Positions 1 through 10,938 of a DNA stretch of 64,000 bases are shown in pieces. The translations under genes were made by a program, and so were the position numbers. The DNA is from Nitzschia sp. DOCU1 (Eukaryota > Bacillariophyta > Bacillariophyceae > Bacillariales > Bacillariaceae), in the NCBI GenBank assembly GCA_951394045.1, contig OX595992.1, positions 248,001 through 312,000 of the forward strand. Direction: 5' to 3'. Within the stretch, counting starts at the first letter, position 1, and every line of letters starts with the position of its first letter. Under the pieces are notes generated by a model. The model searched no databases. It saw nothing but the letters and a program-made list of their open reading frames with translations, and was not told the origin of the DNA.

Positions 1-1749
1 CAGGTACTCCCCGCATGATATAATCAATGGCGGGACAAAAATTATACAGACTTGGGATTCCCTGCCGGCCGCTTGGTACGACTGGCACGAATAATACGAC
101 ACGACTGCATGCGAACAAGGCCACGCCGCCGCCGAAGCCGACGCTACTATGAAATCGTCGGCACCACTATTTCTACTGCTAAGTTCCCACCCGCCATTTG
201 CCCTTGTGCATGGCGGCGATGTGCAAGAAGCACCCCCCTCAACTATACTGCCCCCAGGAAGCAAGATTACAAACTCGTCCTAGATTATAGGCGGTACTAA
301 TAGTGGCTGGGCCTCCGTTCTAAGAATAATCTAGTACCTAGTCAACCCGTTAAAACTAAAGCTAGAGAGCATCAACTTTGGCAGCCTTCATTGTTGCTGG
401 TTGTCATCTTATTAGGAGTCATTGTTCTTGTCCATCCTTGTTATGCTGCTGCCGACTCCAGGCGACCTGCCCCTTTCTTGTTCTTCATTCGTTCGTTCCT
501 TTTCTTTACAATGGAATCAGGATTCCTGTGCGCCGTCATCATCGTTCTCTAATTCTTTTGAGACTTTCAATATGCCAAGTATGGAAGGTGCTCAGCAATT
601 TTGACAAGCACAAAAAGCATCCCCCGTTTGCATGCCACCGTTTCCCAGAAGGAATAAAAGCGAGGACTGCTATGTTGGTTGTGATTCCTGATTGGCTACA
701 CCCGTCATTTGTTTGCCTTATTCTTCCATTAATGGATGATTGTTGTCGGGTGGAACAATATTCCTGATGGCTTGTTTCATTATTTCGTAACTTGTCCCGC
801 ATTACATCGTTCAGAATAGCAAAGACAAACGCAGTGAGTAAAGGAGTGGTGGGTGAGCAATTCGATCCGCATATGCGTCATCCAAATACTGAATCCAGCT
901 CATCATGCTTACCTTTGGTACAACACGATTTCCCGCCGCCATTGCGTGTTTGACTCGACTTGACCGAAGGCATTGGTGGTGGAATGGTCATTGGCAGAAA
1001 TGCTCATCCCTTTTGTCTTGCAGTAGAAAGCTGGCGAGAAGGGAGTTATTGGGCGCGGATGCAACATGACTGCCCCCTTCTTATACACTACAGGCAGACC
1101 AATTAATTGTCTTGAATTCACACTTGCTCATAGTCCATAACAATAAAGATGACAAGATGCATTGTCGTTCTTAATGTTTTCTTTGTGTGGTTGAGATACA
1201 CGTAATATTTAGCGCGCAGGGACTCTCCTCTATAACGGTTCTCAGTAGTAAGAACTTCGTTATTCCGATCCATCCTCTCCTCTACATATTTCTTAAGTAG
1301 TAATAACGGTATAACACGTACTGAAAAATCTTATACGATACTCGGACGCCTCTAGTATGATGCGTTCTCTACTAATAGAGAGGCGATAATCCGTCAGCAA
1401 ATTCGAAAAGGGGTTATTTTTGGTCGGCCCGAACGAACCTTTAACACTGGGCTTAATCGGAGTTTTTACAATTCGTGTCGCGTTGAAGATCCTGACCAAT
1501 AAATGTGACGGACTCAAAGATGGACTGGCGAGGACTGACTCACGGACTCGAATTGAGAAATGATGGCGGCCGACGTACAAACAGTTTCTGAATCTTCGTC
1601 GTAAACTTCGAAGCACAGCACAAGATTCACGCTCGTGTCATGGGGAGGCTACGAACTCGGTCGATGTATTTTAGTTGTTTCTCCACGCCTTCAATCAAAC
1701 ATAAAAATTGTTTCGGTTCTATCGACAGCACCATATTGATAAAATCAAG
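1..1749. other. Left-edge intergenic region, no supported gene
   Basis: I see no convincing coding region here. The longest open frames (around 378-767 and 1293-1616) overlap one another on opposite strands, have biased cysteine/serine or arginine composition, and show no family motif. The right end probably includes the promoter and 5' UTR of the small membrane protein starting at 1750. Confidence 0.5.
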
Positions 1750-2010
1750 ATGCCTCACAGCGAAGAAACTAGTGCAAAGTTCGGTATGATGTGGCTGATG
1801 ATAATCGGAGTCATCGTCTGCATCATTGTGAAATCTCCACTCGCCTTCGTTTTCGCCTTTGCATTTGCATACTGCTTCTTCGGTATGCTGAAACAGATGA
1901 CAAGAACTCATGAACAAGGAGTGTCGTCTGAGGACGGGGACGCAGAGATGCAGCCGTTGGACAAGATCCGGGGTGACATGACCCTTGGAGAGCTACTCGC
2001 GAGGTACTGA
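1750..2010 (+). CDS. Small single-pass membrane protein, function unknown
   Basis: The 86-residue frame starts at the ATG at 1750; the frame is open a little further upstream but only through a TTG. Residues 13-46 are strongly hydrophobic (about WLMIIGVIVCIIV and then AFVFAFAFAYCFFGML), long enough for one membrane segment or a hairpin of two short ones. The C-terminal 35 residues are polar and acidic and include EMQPLDKIRGDMTLGELL. I do not recognise a family. A second small membrane protein 2.5 kb away (4533-4823, minus) has a similar order of parts: hydrophobic N-terminus, then EMQPL, then a TL-containing tail. Composition and the clear membrane segment favour a real gene, but its size keeps confidence moderate. 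Confidence 0.5.
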   Translation: MPHSEETSAKFGMMWLMIIGVIVCIIVKSPLAFVFAFAFAYCFFGMLKQMTRTHEQGVSSEDGDAEMQPLDKIRGDMTLGELLARY

Positions 2011-3441
2011 TGAATCACAAGGGTTGAAGGGTTGAAGCACCTCGATTGTTTTTTTCCATGACGCCTTTTCTACCAACTATATTTTGAGCTTGTACCCATG
2101 GCTCGAATATCTATCTGGGGGGGGGGGGGGGGGGGCGTATCTGATGCATTGTTTCGGTGCATTATACTTATTTCCTTCCTACTTCCAGCCCAAACGCAGC
2201 AGCAGTAGCAGCGGGCGGTTTTGTTTGGCTGAAGAAGGCCCTACGAGCCCCCCTTCACTCTGGATAAGGCTGCACAAAGGAAATGGAGGAAATTTGTATG
2301 TGCAGGTTTCTTCAAGCAATTATATCCGCCTTGCATACATGCAACGTCCTCGATGGGAAGTATACATGTTTTGACGACTCGCAGGCAGCGACTAGCGAGA
2401 CAGTAGCATGGCAGATGCTCCTTTCTCGTTGCTCTAACTAGCGAGTTATAGTGGGAAACCATATTGAGTCTCCTTCGCCAGAAGTGGCACGACATTAGTA
2501 GCTAACCCGGCGATAAAATGATAAATGGGGTAAAAAATGAAGCAAGGGGTCCAAGGGCAGATAGAAATAAATCATTGGATTTTGTCTATTGAGGTAAACC
2601 TCCTATATAAGACGCCCCGTGGTCGGTGGACACGTTAGTAGAGGGTTTTGATCTATCTAGCCGAGTTAGTCAGGGCCATTGGTAGAGCAACGCTATCACT
2701 GCTTCCCTTAGAAAAGAGCGCATTGTTTGGAGGGCCAATCATCGACTCGTTGTATGCAGTCGTAGTATGGATAGGGGAGTAGATTGAACGAGGCGCTTTA
2801 TCTCGCCGCAACGATCGACGGTGGTGGACGATTATAAATAAAAACAATACTTCTGCAGTGAATTCAGGAAGCGAAGCAGCCGAGCTGCGGCTTTGCTAAC
2901 AGTAGGTAATGGGCTATCCACTGTAGCGAAATCCGCCCCTGTTGTTTCTGTCCTAGCAATCAAGCAGTTTGTTGTTTTACGAAATAGGCAAACGCCGCAC
3001 CCGGATCAGTCAGCCCACTATCGCCGAATTGCCTATCTTCGCATTGTAGCCAACTCAGAAGTCTTGTCTCAGCCTAATCCAATGACTCGTGTCGTGACAA
3101 GCCAGCGAAATAGAAATTGCTTCGTTGGCCGTCTTGCAGCATGTTTCGCTTTGTTGTCGAGGGGTAGTCAGTAGAATATTGTGAGAGTGCCGCGTGTCGT
3201 CAGGCTTGGGAATGGCCTGAAGAATGAGTCACTTGCACTTCGCCAGCACGTAGATCGCACGTAGGCGCAGTACCAAGAACTGAAAAGAACGATTCGCCGG
3301 AATGACGTGGCCACGAACGGGAACTCGAAAATGAGTCATCCATGAATCAAAAGTTCGAGGCCTTGGACTTGGCATTTCAAAGCTCACAATTTCCAAAACC
3401 GAAACTCATCAACAACAACTTGAAACTATCAACAAACAACC
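2011..3441. other. Intergenic region with homopolymer and TATA-like site
   Basis: No gene is supported. The region holds the 19-bp G run at 2117-2135 and a good TATA-like string, TATATAAG, at 2604-2611. That string is 830 bp before the next coding start, so it is unlikely to serve that gene. An open frame at 2893-3174 lacks an ATG start and any motif. Confidence 0.45.
2117..2135. repeat. Poly-G tract of 19 bases
   Basis: An uninterrupted run of 19 G on the plus strand, just 3' of the small membrane protein gene. Runs of this length are prone to slippage and to length errors in assembly, so the count should be treated as approximate. Confidence 0.9.
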
Positions 3442-4152
3442 ATGTACAACTTGAAGAACATGTCCATCGCTGCCATGGCGGCCTCTTCCATCTTTGCGGC
3501 ACATGCCTTTGCCCCGCTTTCGCCTCACCACATGGGAGCTAGTCGAAGCGTCGGCACTGTCATTGGCAACTCTGTCGAAACTGCATTTGGACCTGCTCGT
3601 GCTTTTCGCACACCCTTGCATGTATCGGCCTCCATGCCTGAGATGGAGCAAGCAGTAAACGAAATCATGCAATCCACTTCGGAAGATACACCAAAGCCCG
3701 TGAAGAAGGCTCCTCCCAAAAAGCAAGAAGCTCACGCCAAGGAAGGAATTTTGTCTCCCATGGTCTTGGCAGTCAAGGCTCTGATGGATGACACTCAATT
3801 TAACAAGCTCCGAGCCAAATTCATCAGTATGCACTCGGACATTATTGAAGGCTTCGTCGTCAATAACTCGGACACTGAGTTTGGCCGAGCCGTTCTGAAA
3901 CGTCTCTTTGCCTTGGCGGACCAAGACCAAAATGGAAGCATCGAAGAGTCGGAACTGATGCAAGCCTTCCAGGTCCTCGGCTTTGACTGGCTCAAGGAAA
4001 AGCAGGTTCGTGGAATCCTTGAACGTGCCGACAAGAACGAAAACGGCCGCTTGGAATTGGAAGAGTGGTTGGCAGAAGCACCCAAGACGTTGCGAACAAA
4101 TTTGATCAAACTTGCCAAGAAGAACGGTGGTGAATTGGGACTCCTTGTATAA
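3442..4152 (+). CDS. Plastid-targeted EF-hand calcium-binding protein
   Basis: The 236-residue protein starts at an ATG in the context CAACCATGT. Residues 1-22 form a signal peptide ending AAHA, and the next residues are F23-A-P, the ASAFAP-type motif that marks proteins crossing the four plastid membranes in diatoms. A basic, serine-rich transit-like stretch follows. Two canonical 12-residue EF-hand loops lie near the C-terminus: D160-QDQNGSIEES-E171 and D197-KNENGRLELE-E208. Both have acidic residues at positions 1 and 12 and glycine at position 6, so both should bind calcium. The region 90-150 is helical and of unknown role. The likely role is a calcium sensor or buffer in the plastid stroma. 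There is no sign of an intron. The plastid call rests on the motif, which is well established for diatoms; the exact partner is unknown. Confidence 0.88.
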   Translation: MYNLKNMSIAAMAASSIFAAHAFAPLSPHHMGASRSVGTVIGNSVETAFGPARAFRTPLHVSASMPEMEQAVNEIMQSTSEDTPKPVKKAPPKKQEAHAKEGILSPMVLAVKALMDDTQFNKLRAKFISMHSDIIEGFVVNNSDTEFGRAVLKRLFALADQDQNGSIEESELMQAFQVLGFDWLKEKQVRGILERADKNENGRLELEEWLAEAPKTLRTNLIKLAKKNGGELGLLV

Positions 4153-4532
4153 ACCAGCCCATGATCACCAGTCCCTCCCGCACTCGTTGGTCGGGTAACC
4201 TCGTTCGTCGGCAAGGACTCCTGTACAAAGCTTCTTCTCACAAGACCGACAATTACACGCATAAACATAAATCGATAGAATATATTCATTTCAATCTCTG
4301 CTGTTCCGTGGAAAGTGTAGCATGGTAGATCGATGGTAACTTCCAACATGGCGTATCAAGAGACATGTTTGCTCTCACATCTTTGCAGAGCCTAGGCTGC
4401 TTTGTACTACAGCCACAAATTCAAGCTAGTGGTGGGGTGGGGCATCCAGATGGAGTCTCAAAGCCATCACAAGATAGAACTTCTTGACCGCACGACTGAA
4501 AAATCTTTCCGCATCTCACTTAATTGCTTTCC
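4153..4532. other. Convergent 3' region between two genes
   Basis: This spacer separates the ends of the EF-hand gene (plus) and the small membrane protein gene (minus). It should contain both 3' UTRs. No additional coding or RNA gene is visible. Confidence 0.5.
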
Positions 4533-4823
4533 TCAGGATCTTCCCTGATGCATATACGTCGCAAAAGCTTGCCGAAAGGCTTGTGCAAGTGTCACATTCC
4601 GGCGTTGCGGAACGACACCCGCCTGCTCAAGAGGTTGCATCTCGAGATCTAAATCGTTCGGGTCGGCCAGAATGACCTGGGACTGCAGCAGGGACTGCAG
4701 AGCCCATCCGCTTGAGAGAATAAATGGAGCAGTGAGCACCAAACTTTGCAGAATCAGTAAACTGACCACCGTGGCAAAGAGACTCGACCACAGCCACCAA
4801 AACGTCCGTTGCAAAGAAGCCAT
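4533..4823 (-). CDS. Small membrane protein, function unknown
   Basis: The 96-residue frame has a proper ATG at 4823. Residues 8-42 are hydrophobic and aromatic (FWWLWSSLFATVVSLLILQ, continuing to about residue 42), consistent with a signal anchor or one membrane helix. The remainder is soluble, with LEMQPLEQ near residue 60 and a C-terminal amphipathic segment AQAFRQAFATYM. No family is recognised. It converges on the EF-hand gene. The resemblance to the protein at 1750-2010 is limited to general architecture and the EMQPL string, so common ancestry is only a possibility. Confidence 0.45.
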   Translation of the reverse strand: MASLQRTFWWLWSSLFATVVSLLILQSLVLTAPFILSSGWALQSLLQSQVILADPNDLDLEMQPLEQAGVVPQRRNVTLAQAFRQAFATYMHQGRS

Positions 4824-5847
4824 GGTGGGGCGCTACTGAGATATGTCGATCGACTGCTCAAGTAATGCCGAAAGCGGACTCGCTGAGAGTCACGATACTA
4901 GCGTGGGGTGCGCGACAAACTTGTGACGAGACAAAGTCTCCCTCCTCATCTACGCTTGCGGCGAGTCAGCACAAGGGTAGGGGTAGATTGATTCGAATAA
5001 TCAGTGACAAGGGTCACAGTCAGTCGCAGTGGTATGACAGCACGTTGATGGCCTTGTTACTGATAACTTTTGTGGTGTGCCTTCCGTTCCCATTCTTTTG
5101 TGCGGCTGCATCACGGGTTTTGAATCCCATGGTGGCGGCGACTTCATCGCGGCCTTTCTTGGTTCTTGGCGGGAATGCCGTTTTGCTTTGGCACCGCGCG
5201 CGTATCACGGTTTTGCGCGGGGAATTCTTCATTGTGATCGGATAAGTCATAAGGGTTAGGGTGAGAAGCGACGGCGTTTTCGTTAGATTTTCAATTTGAA
5301 GTGGTGTGTGAGACAAATGAAGCGAGGAGTGACTGTCTATTAGACCAAAAATTTACCTCGACTGTTAAAAGACGACCGGAACAAGTCGGAAACTAGCCCG
5401 AATAGTTGCAGGGATGTTGAAAGAGCTAGAGTACTGCTTGCTTGCGGGCGCCGACCAGTGGGGGATTGTTGCAGGTACAAATTTCAGTGGACTCCCTACA
5501 CCAGCAAGTCTGGTGAGCTACACCCTCGAGTTCTATACTGGAGTTCCAACTAGCTCATGTTTTATTGATGAAGTAGCAATGTATTTCACCATAACTAGCC
5601 ACCCCGTAGTGTACGATCTCTAAACTGCGTCTCAAGATCGCTCAAGCAGGGGGCCTTTGGGCCGGCGATCGTGCACTTTTCAGATAATTTAAAGTAGTAG
5701 CAACACGCTTGTCAAGATGCAGCGCCGTTCGAGTCAAACGCTTTCCGTTTCGTCACTCTAAGCGCGTTGACGAGCTGTAACAAGTACATACATAGCCATC
5801 TTCTTTCTGATATTTGCTAGCAATTGTTGTCGGGGCTTGACTTGTCC
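4824..5847. other. Intergenic region, no gene seen
   Basis: About 1 kb between the small membrane protein start and the 3' end of the AAA/TPR gene. Open frames such as 4865-5245 (plus) and 5020-5316 (minus) overlap antisense and carry no recognisable motif. The part next to 4824 should hold the promoter of the minus-strand gene. Confidence 0.45.
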
Positions 5848-8800
5848 TCAGTCTTCCAAGTCATAGTTTGCTTCCGGAATGACGGTTCCCTTGAGGTGAT
5901 TCACCTTGATCAACGCACCCCACGCCCGATAAGATGTGCAGCAATCCTCCAAATGATTTAAGGCATCGTCTTCGTTGGCGCACAGACGCAGCGTCAAGCC
6001 CGCTTGTTCACCAAACAACGCCTTGTCGGCTATCGAACCGTGTTCTTCAGCCAAATCAATGGCCCGTTGGAAACAATCCATGGCCGAATCAACATTGCCT
6101 TCTAACGCATGTAGCTCACCCTGTACCATTAGAACTTTATGTTGAACATTTTCAGGAGAATGGCCTGCGAGTTGATTGAGGATTTGCAAAGAGTTCTCCG
6201 CAGTCGCTTCCAAAGTGGCTTGACGTTTCTTGTCAGCAGCAGACTGCTTGCCTCCATCGAGACTGGCCTTGGTACGGATTCTCCACATGAGACGGACCGC
6301 CGTCATGGCGTTCAAAAACTCCAAAGGAATCTGAATGGATCCTAAGATCAACAGTGGGCACTTGTGATACAAGTCATGACACTTCTCAATGAGATCCCTG
6401 GCTTTTCCGAATTTGTGCAAATAAAAAGCGATGACGGATTGGCACCATAACAGACAACATTCAATCGTTTTCGAGTCGTTGGGGTGTTCTTGGATGTAAC
6501 GAAGGTCGTCTTCTTCTCGCATGATTGTGCCCGTCAAGACGGATGGATTTACTTCGGGAGATACGCCCATGAGGTTGAGGACGAGTTGATAAAATGGACG
6601 CAACATGCGTTGCAGTGGTTCTTGATTCTTCCGCTGCAGTAGCTGGTACACGGATTTCATGGCTTCTGCAATGGGTGGTAAAGCACCACCAGCCGCGAAC
6701 ATGTTAAGCGTCGAAATCACTGGACAAATCATGGCAAACTGAAAAGACGAAAAGTTATTTTTGATTTGAGTGGCCGCTATGTTACCTTCGCAGTCAGTCA
6801 TAGAAACTTACCTCCGAGTCGCCACCCTTGATACAAGTTCTGTAGGCCAATTTCAACGGTTCTTGACATATTCTCCAGGGTTTGGCAAATCGACTCAGTA
6901 GTCCCCAATGAATCGTCATGACGCGGCCCTTCACGGACTTGTCATTCATCATTTCTACCAAGGCGAGACCAGTTTCACTACACCAGACCCCCAATTCCAC
7001 CTCTCTTTCTAATGACAAGGTGACGCCCAGCAGGCATAAAGCAAGTGGGGTGGAACTGGCTATACCCTGTTTGTAGGAAAGTCGGACCATACGCGAGGCC
7101 ACGACTGGCACGAGATCACTTTGAATCAGTAGCGCTGGGGAGATGAGTAGATTCATTATCTCCATGGCACCAACGGACTTTGCATCGGTCATGACATGTC
7201 GGTTCAAGATGCTTTCTTCGTCAAACTTTCCATCTCCTTCTAACAACTTGCGGACGAGTCTGAACTCGCTTTCCAATGTAGCGTTCTTCTTTATTTGCTC
7301 GTGGTTCTTCTGTAGTCCTCTCAAACCAGTAGCAATCGCTTCGGCGGGATGCGACTGGACCATGTTTGCCTGCATTTGGATTTTGGTTGCTCGTAGGCGA
7401 TGCGACGGTTCATTTCCCTGGTTCGTGGCTTCTCCCAGCAAGGCTTCCATTTCTTGATATTTCCCAAGCGACAGTGCTACTTCAGCAGTATCACAATACA
7501 AGTCGACAATGAGGGGTGTGTGTGTCTTCCACCACTTGGGGCTGCAGTCCACCAAGAGAGAAATGCCCATTTGCAAGTATTTTGCAGCCAAGACAAATTC
7601 GCTCCATTGACTGGCCCGGCGGCCTGCTTCCACGCAATATCCAACTAGCAGCTCCTTGGCCTTTGGTGCTAGTCGTTCGACGGCAAGTGCCATGTGGACT
7701 ACAACTCGAAAGATCCCGACCCGTCCGACGTCTTGACGAAAGACGTTCCCAATGGCTGTATGCTGGAGCATGCGGTCTTCCGGGCTGAGAATGCTGTAGA
7801 GCAATTCTCTATACGTGGTATTGGCGAATTCATAGTAACCCAACTGTAAATCATGAAGTTCCCCAGGCTTTTTCCGCTGCACGGGAGGGAGAGTTTCCTC
7901 TTCGGCTGGGTTTTCGCCTTCGGCTGTTTGAGTCCGAGGCGGATTTGGATAGTAGTGAAACTTGACAATCTCGTGTCGTTCGGCCTCGGCCAATGCAGTA
8001 GGGATATCGCAAGTCAATATTTCCGCCAAATGCGGTACATCAATCATCGTCCCCATACATGAAGCCGTTAGGCAAACTTGTCGGGAATTTGACGGCAGCA
8101 TCTGAAATAAAAGTCGAAATAAGCTTGTAATGTCGCCACCTGCCTGCAACGGAGTTCCACCCGTCGCTTTGACGATTTCCTTATTCCAATTCATTATACT
8201 CAAACACAAGTGTATGGCTAGTGCATTTCCCTCTGCTCCGTTGGCGATGGTTGAACTTATTTGGTCTCGTTGATCTTCTGACACCCCCATTTGATAGGAA
8301 TCTAGCCAGTCCAAAATTGCTGACTTGTCGATCGGTGTCGGCAAAATGGGAACCAACCCGACTCCCGCTGTTTCGAGTGACTGAAGAAAGACCGAAGTAG
8401 GATGTTCAGCACTTACGGGGCGAAATGCAATGACTGCCAACACATTAGGAAGACGGCCTGCGACCAAAAGCTTTATGACTTCCAACGACGAAGAGTCAGC
8501 GTTGTGCACATTGTCCAAGAACCACACCATGGGCCGAGAGGGATGTGTCACAGCTCGGAGGAAATTCCCAAAGGTCACCAAAAAATTGGATCGGCCCGTG
8601 GGACCGAGCGACCTACCCCGATGCGAGGCCGCTGCCGTTTCGGCCGGTGGTGTCAAGTCCATCAGATCTCCTAGCAGCGGAATCAAAGCGGCTAGCGCTT
8701 GCATTTCCGACAGTTCCATCGACTGATTGAGTGATTTCATAATCGTCGCTAGTTCAACTTCATCGCATCGGTCGATGATTTGTTCCAACAATTGTTCCGT

Positions 8801-9130
8801 CGCGTCAATCCACGGTGAAAACGGCTCTGGACGATCCAAATCATCGAATCGGCCCTGAACAAAGTATCCCTGATCTTGTTCTACGCGTGGACGTAATCTT
8901 TGAATTAAGGAAGTCTTTCCGACTCCTGCTTGCCCCACAGATAAGACAAGATGCCGCAAATTTCGATTTTCGTAGGCGTCGATTAACTTGCTCAAGTCGC
9001 CATCTCGATTGTAGAGCTTCGATAGATTTTCATCGGCGCAATCAAGTACGATGGGAGAAACAGGAGAGGCATCCTCAGGAACTTCTGGGATCTCTTCTTC
9101 TGAAGTGGTAGAGTCGGAGCTAACCGACAT
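5848..9130 (-). CDS. AAA_16-type ATPase with TPR-like helical repeats (two exons)
   Basis: Exon 1 is 9130-6812 (773 codons) and exon 2 is 6738-5848. The 73-bp intron 6811-6739 has donor GTAAGT and acceptor TTTTCAG and lies between codons, giving 1069 residues. After an acidic N-terminus, residues 66-73 form a Walker A loop (GQAGVGKT), and MVWFLDNVHNAD at 201-212 is the Walker B region. Between them is RFDDLDRPEPFSPWIDA, typical of the predicted ATPases (COG3899, PF13191) that sit beside kinase, cyclase or MalT-type domains in signalling proteins. From about residue 480 onward the protein is helical and TPR-like, for example EGNVDSAMDCFQRAIDLAEE near the C-terminus. No kinase, cyclase or DNA-binding domain is visible, so the protein may work as a STAND-like switch or scaffold. 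Its ligand is unknown. Confidence 0.85.
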
Positions 9131-9690
9131 GGCTACTACTTGCAGCTAGTAGATTGCAGAATGGTACTGGGGGAATTGCTGCTGCGTAGATTGTCTTGTT
9201 GAACTTGTTTTTTGCCTTTGATTGCATCGGTTGTGATCGTCGCGGTGTGTGTCCCATCCATTGGGAGCCGTCCTAGTCCGCGCGCGAAAATGGGATTCTG
9301 GATTCTGCCCCAAAGGAAGGGAGACAAGCGTGACACCACGCCTGACGTCATTAGTGAGATGCCAAATTTTGGCGGGAAAAAGCTGTCGCACGCCCGTCGG
9401 CCTCAAAAACGACTGGACTAGATCGACTACGCCTCAGTCGTGTAGGGGGGGCACTACTACCGGCCTAGCGGATCTACGGGTAACTATGCATGTCCTTCGA
9501 GAAATCAACGCAAGCTATGAAGTATATGCACCAGCCAGGACGCTCTTCGTGGCTTTAGCAACTTTGAACATCCACCTCGAGTAGTTTTAAAATGGAATTT
9601 CTACATAGTAGCTGCCAGCACCAATAGACTCACTACAATTAAGAATCGGCCCCACAAGCCCATCCCTCATACAAGCCTCCGCAGCGCAGC
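9131..9690. other. Upstream region of the AAA/TPR gene
   Basis: This 560-bp spacer lies between the start of the AAA/TPR gene and the stop of the next minus-strand gene. It should hold the promoter of the former and the 3' UTR of the latter. Open frames on both strands overlap and have no family features. Confidence 0.45.
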
Positions 9691-10278
9691 TTATTGTTGG
9701 GGATCTCTGCTGGCAAGACGACATTCAATGTCCAATCGTAAGGTAACCTTCTGGCAATTTGGGTCTTCCAGCTGCTTTTGCGCTTCAAGCTTCTGCTTGG
9801 CATACATGCGCATTCGAATGGCACCGATCTTTGACCCACTCAAACGAAAGCTTTCGTCAGTCAGAGCTTGATTCGGATCATCGTCTTTCTTAGCGCCGCT
9901 CAGAAAACAATCCACTTGGACGTTCTTCAGCAAGACTTCTGGACAGGTCTTATCGGCCAAGACTTGCTCTCGAACTTGATCCTTTTCCGCCTCGGTGTAC
10001 ACAATATTCAGGCCAGTAATAGATCGATTTGGAAAGGTACCCTTTTCCAAATAAAAGAATTGCTCTCCAGTCGTTTCGTCTTGGTACAGCGTAACGGGTA
10101 CCCGATAAATCTTGGATTCGCGCTGCCCCGAACCTCGTTGTGCTCGTGGTACCTCCTGGACAACTTCGACGTCTTCTTCATCCTCGCCGTCGAGAGCGTC
10201 GAAGATGTTTCCTTCTTCTTCCTCATCATCTAGGATGTCGAAGACATTCCTTTCTCCTTCGTCTTCGTAGTCGACCAT
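9691..10278 (-). CDS. Acidic protein of unknown function
   Basis: The longest frame opens at a GTG at 10311, but the first ATG is at 10278 (MVDYEDEGERNVFD), giving 195 residues. Residues 1-40 are very acidic, with two similar blocks, NVFDILDDEEEEG and NIFDALDGEDEED, which look like a short internal duplication or a pair of linear binding motifs. The rest reads as a compact alpha/beta domain with RVPVTLYQDETTGEQFFYLE and a C-terminal strand KVTLRLDIECRL. I do not recognise the family. Coding is supported by the long uninterrupted frame, ATG start and protein-like composition. A nuclear or chromatin role would fit the acidic tail, but that is a guess. Confidence 0.7.
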   Translation of the reverse strand: MVDYEDEGERNVFDILDDEEEEGNIFDALDGEDEEDVEVVQEVPRAQRGSGQRESKIYRVPVTLYQDETTGEQFFYLEKGTFPNRSITGLNIVYTEAEKDQVREQVLADKTCPEVLLKNVQVDCFLSGAKKDDDPNQALTDESFRLSGSKIGAIRMRMYAKQKLEAQKQLEDPNCQKVTLRLDIECRLASRDPQQ

Positions 10279-10938
10279 GGTAGCTATTTTTGTATTGCTC
10301 TTCACAAACACAAGGTTGCTGTTCGGAAGTAAAAGCGAGGTCGTGTCAACAGACAGAAAAAGAATTTTGGTCTACACGACCCGACCAGCCGCGCACAAAA
10401 ATGACCCGTGCAGGCACGAGCAAGACCGAAAATAGTCCGAGTGGTCAAATGGCGAACTGAGGACAGACGTACCTGTAAGGACCCCGGAACTGCCGCCGAG
10501 CCCGCCGGCCCCCGCTTACAAACCCATCAACTCTGCATCTTTTTCTCGCTTTTGCCGAACGAATGCACCTTTCCACCCAAAGTCGACCTACTTCCACTAG
10601 ATTCAAGGAACTTGCCAAACTTCCATGCGAATCCACAACATGGCAGGCAAATGGAGTGTCTCCTTCTTGCAGCAACAATGACGAGAAGGCACTGCAGCGC
10701 TTTCTGGTGCTGGTGGCGGTCTTTGTTGTTTGGGGGGTGAGCACGAGGTCAGTGTTCGTTTCACACAGATAAATATGACGTTCCCAGAAAGCACGGAAAA
10801 TTAGATCTGGGATCGACGATTACTACTGTGGTTCTCGTTTCTCAAAACAGGTAATTGAAATGGCTGTAAATATCGGTCATTAATATTGTTACAGGCAAAT
10901 TGGAAGCAGGCGTCGTTCCCTAGTAGCGTGGAAGATTA
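10279..10938. other. Intergenic region, no gene seen
   Basis: About 660 bp between two minus-strand genes. It should contain the promoter of the acidic protein gene and the 3' UTR of the TPR-like gene. Frames at 10408-10740 and 10445-10744 lie on opposite strands of the same DNA, and neither shows a domain. Confidence 0.45.

Noticed and set aside
378..802. Overlapping plus and minus frames near the left edge
   Set aside because: Biased composition, antisense overlap and absence of any motif or consistent start.
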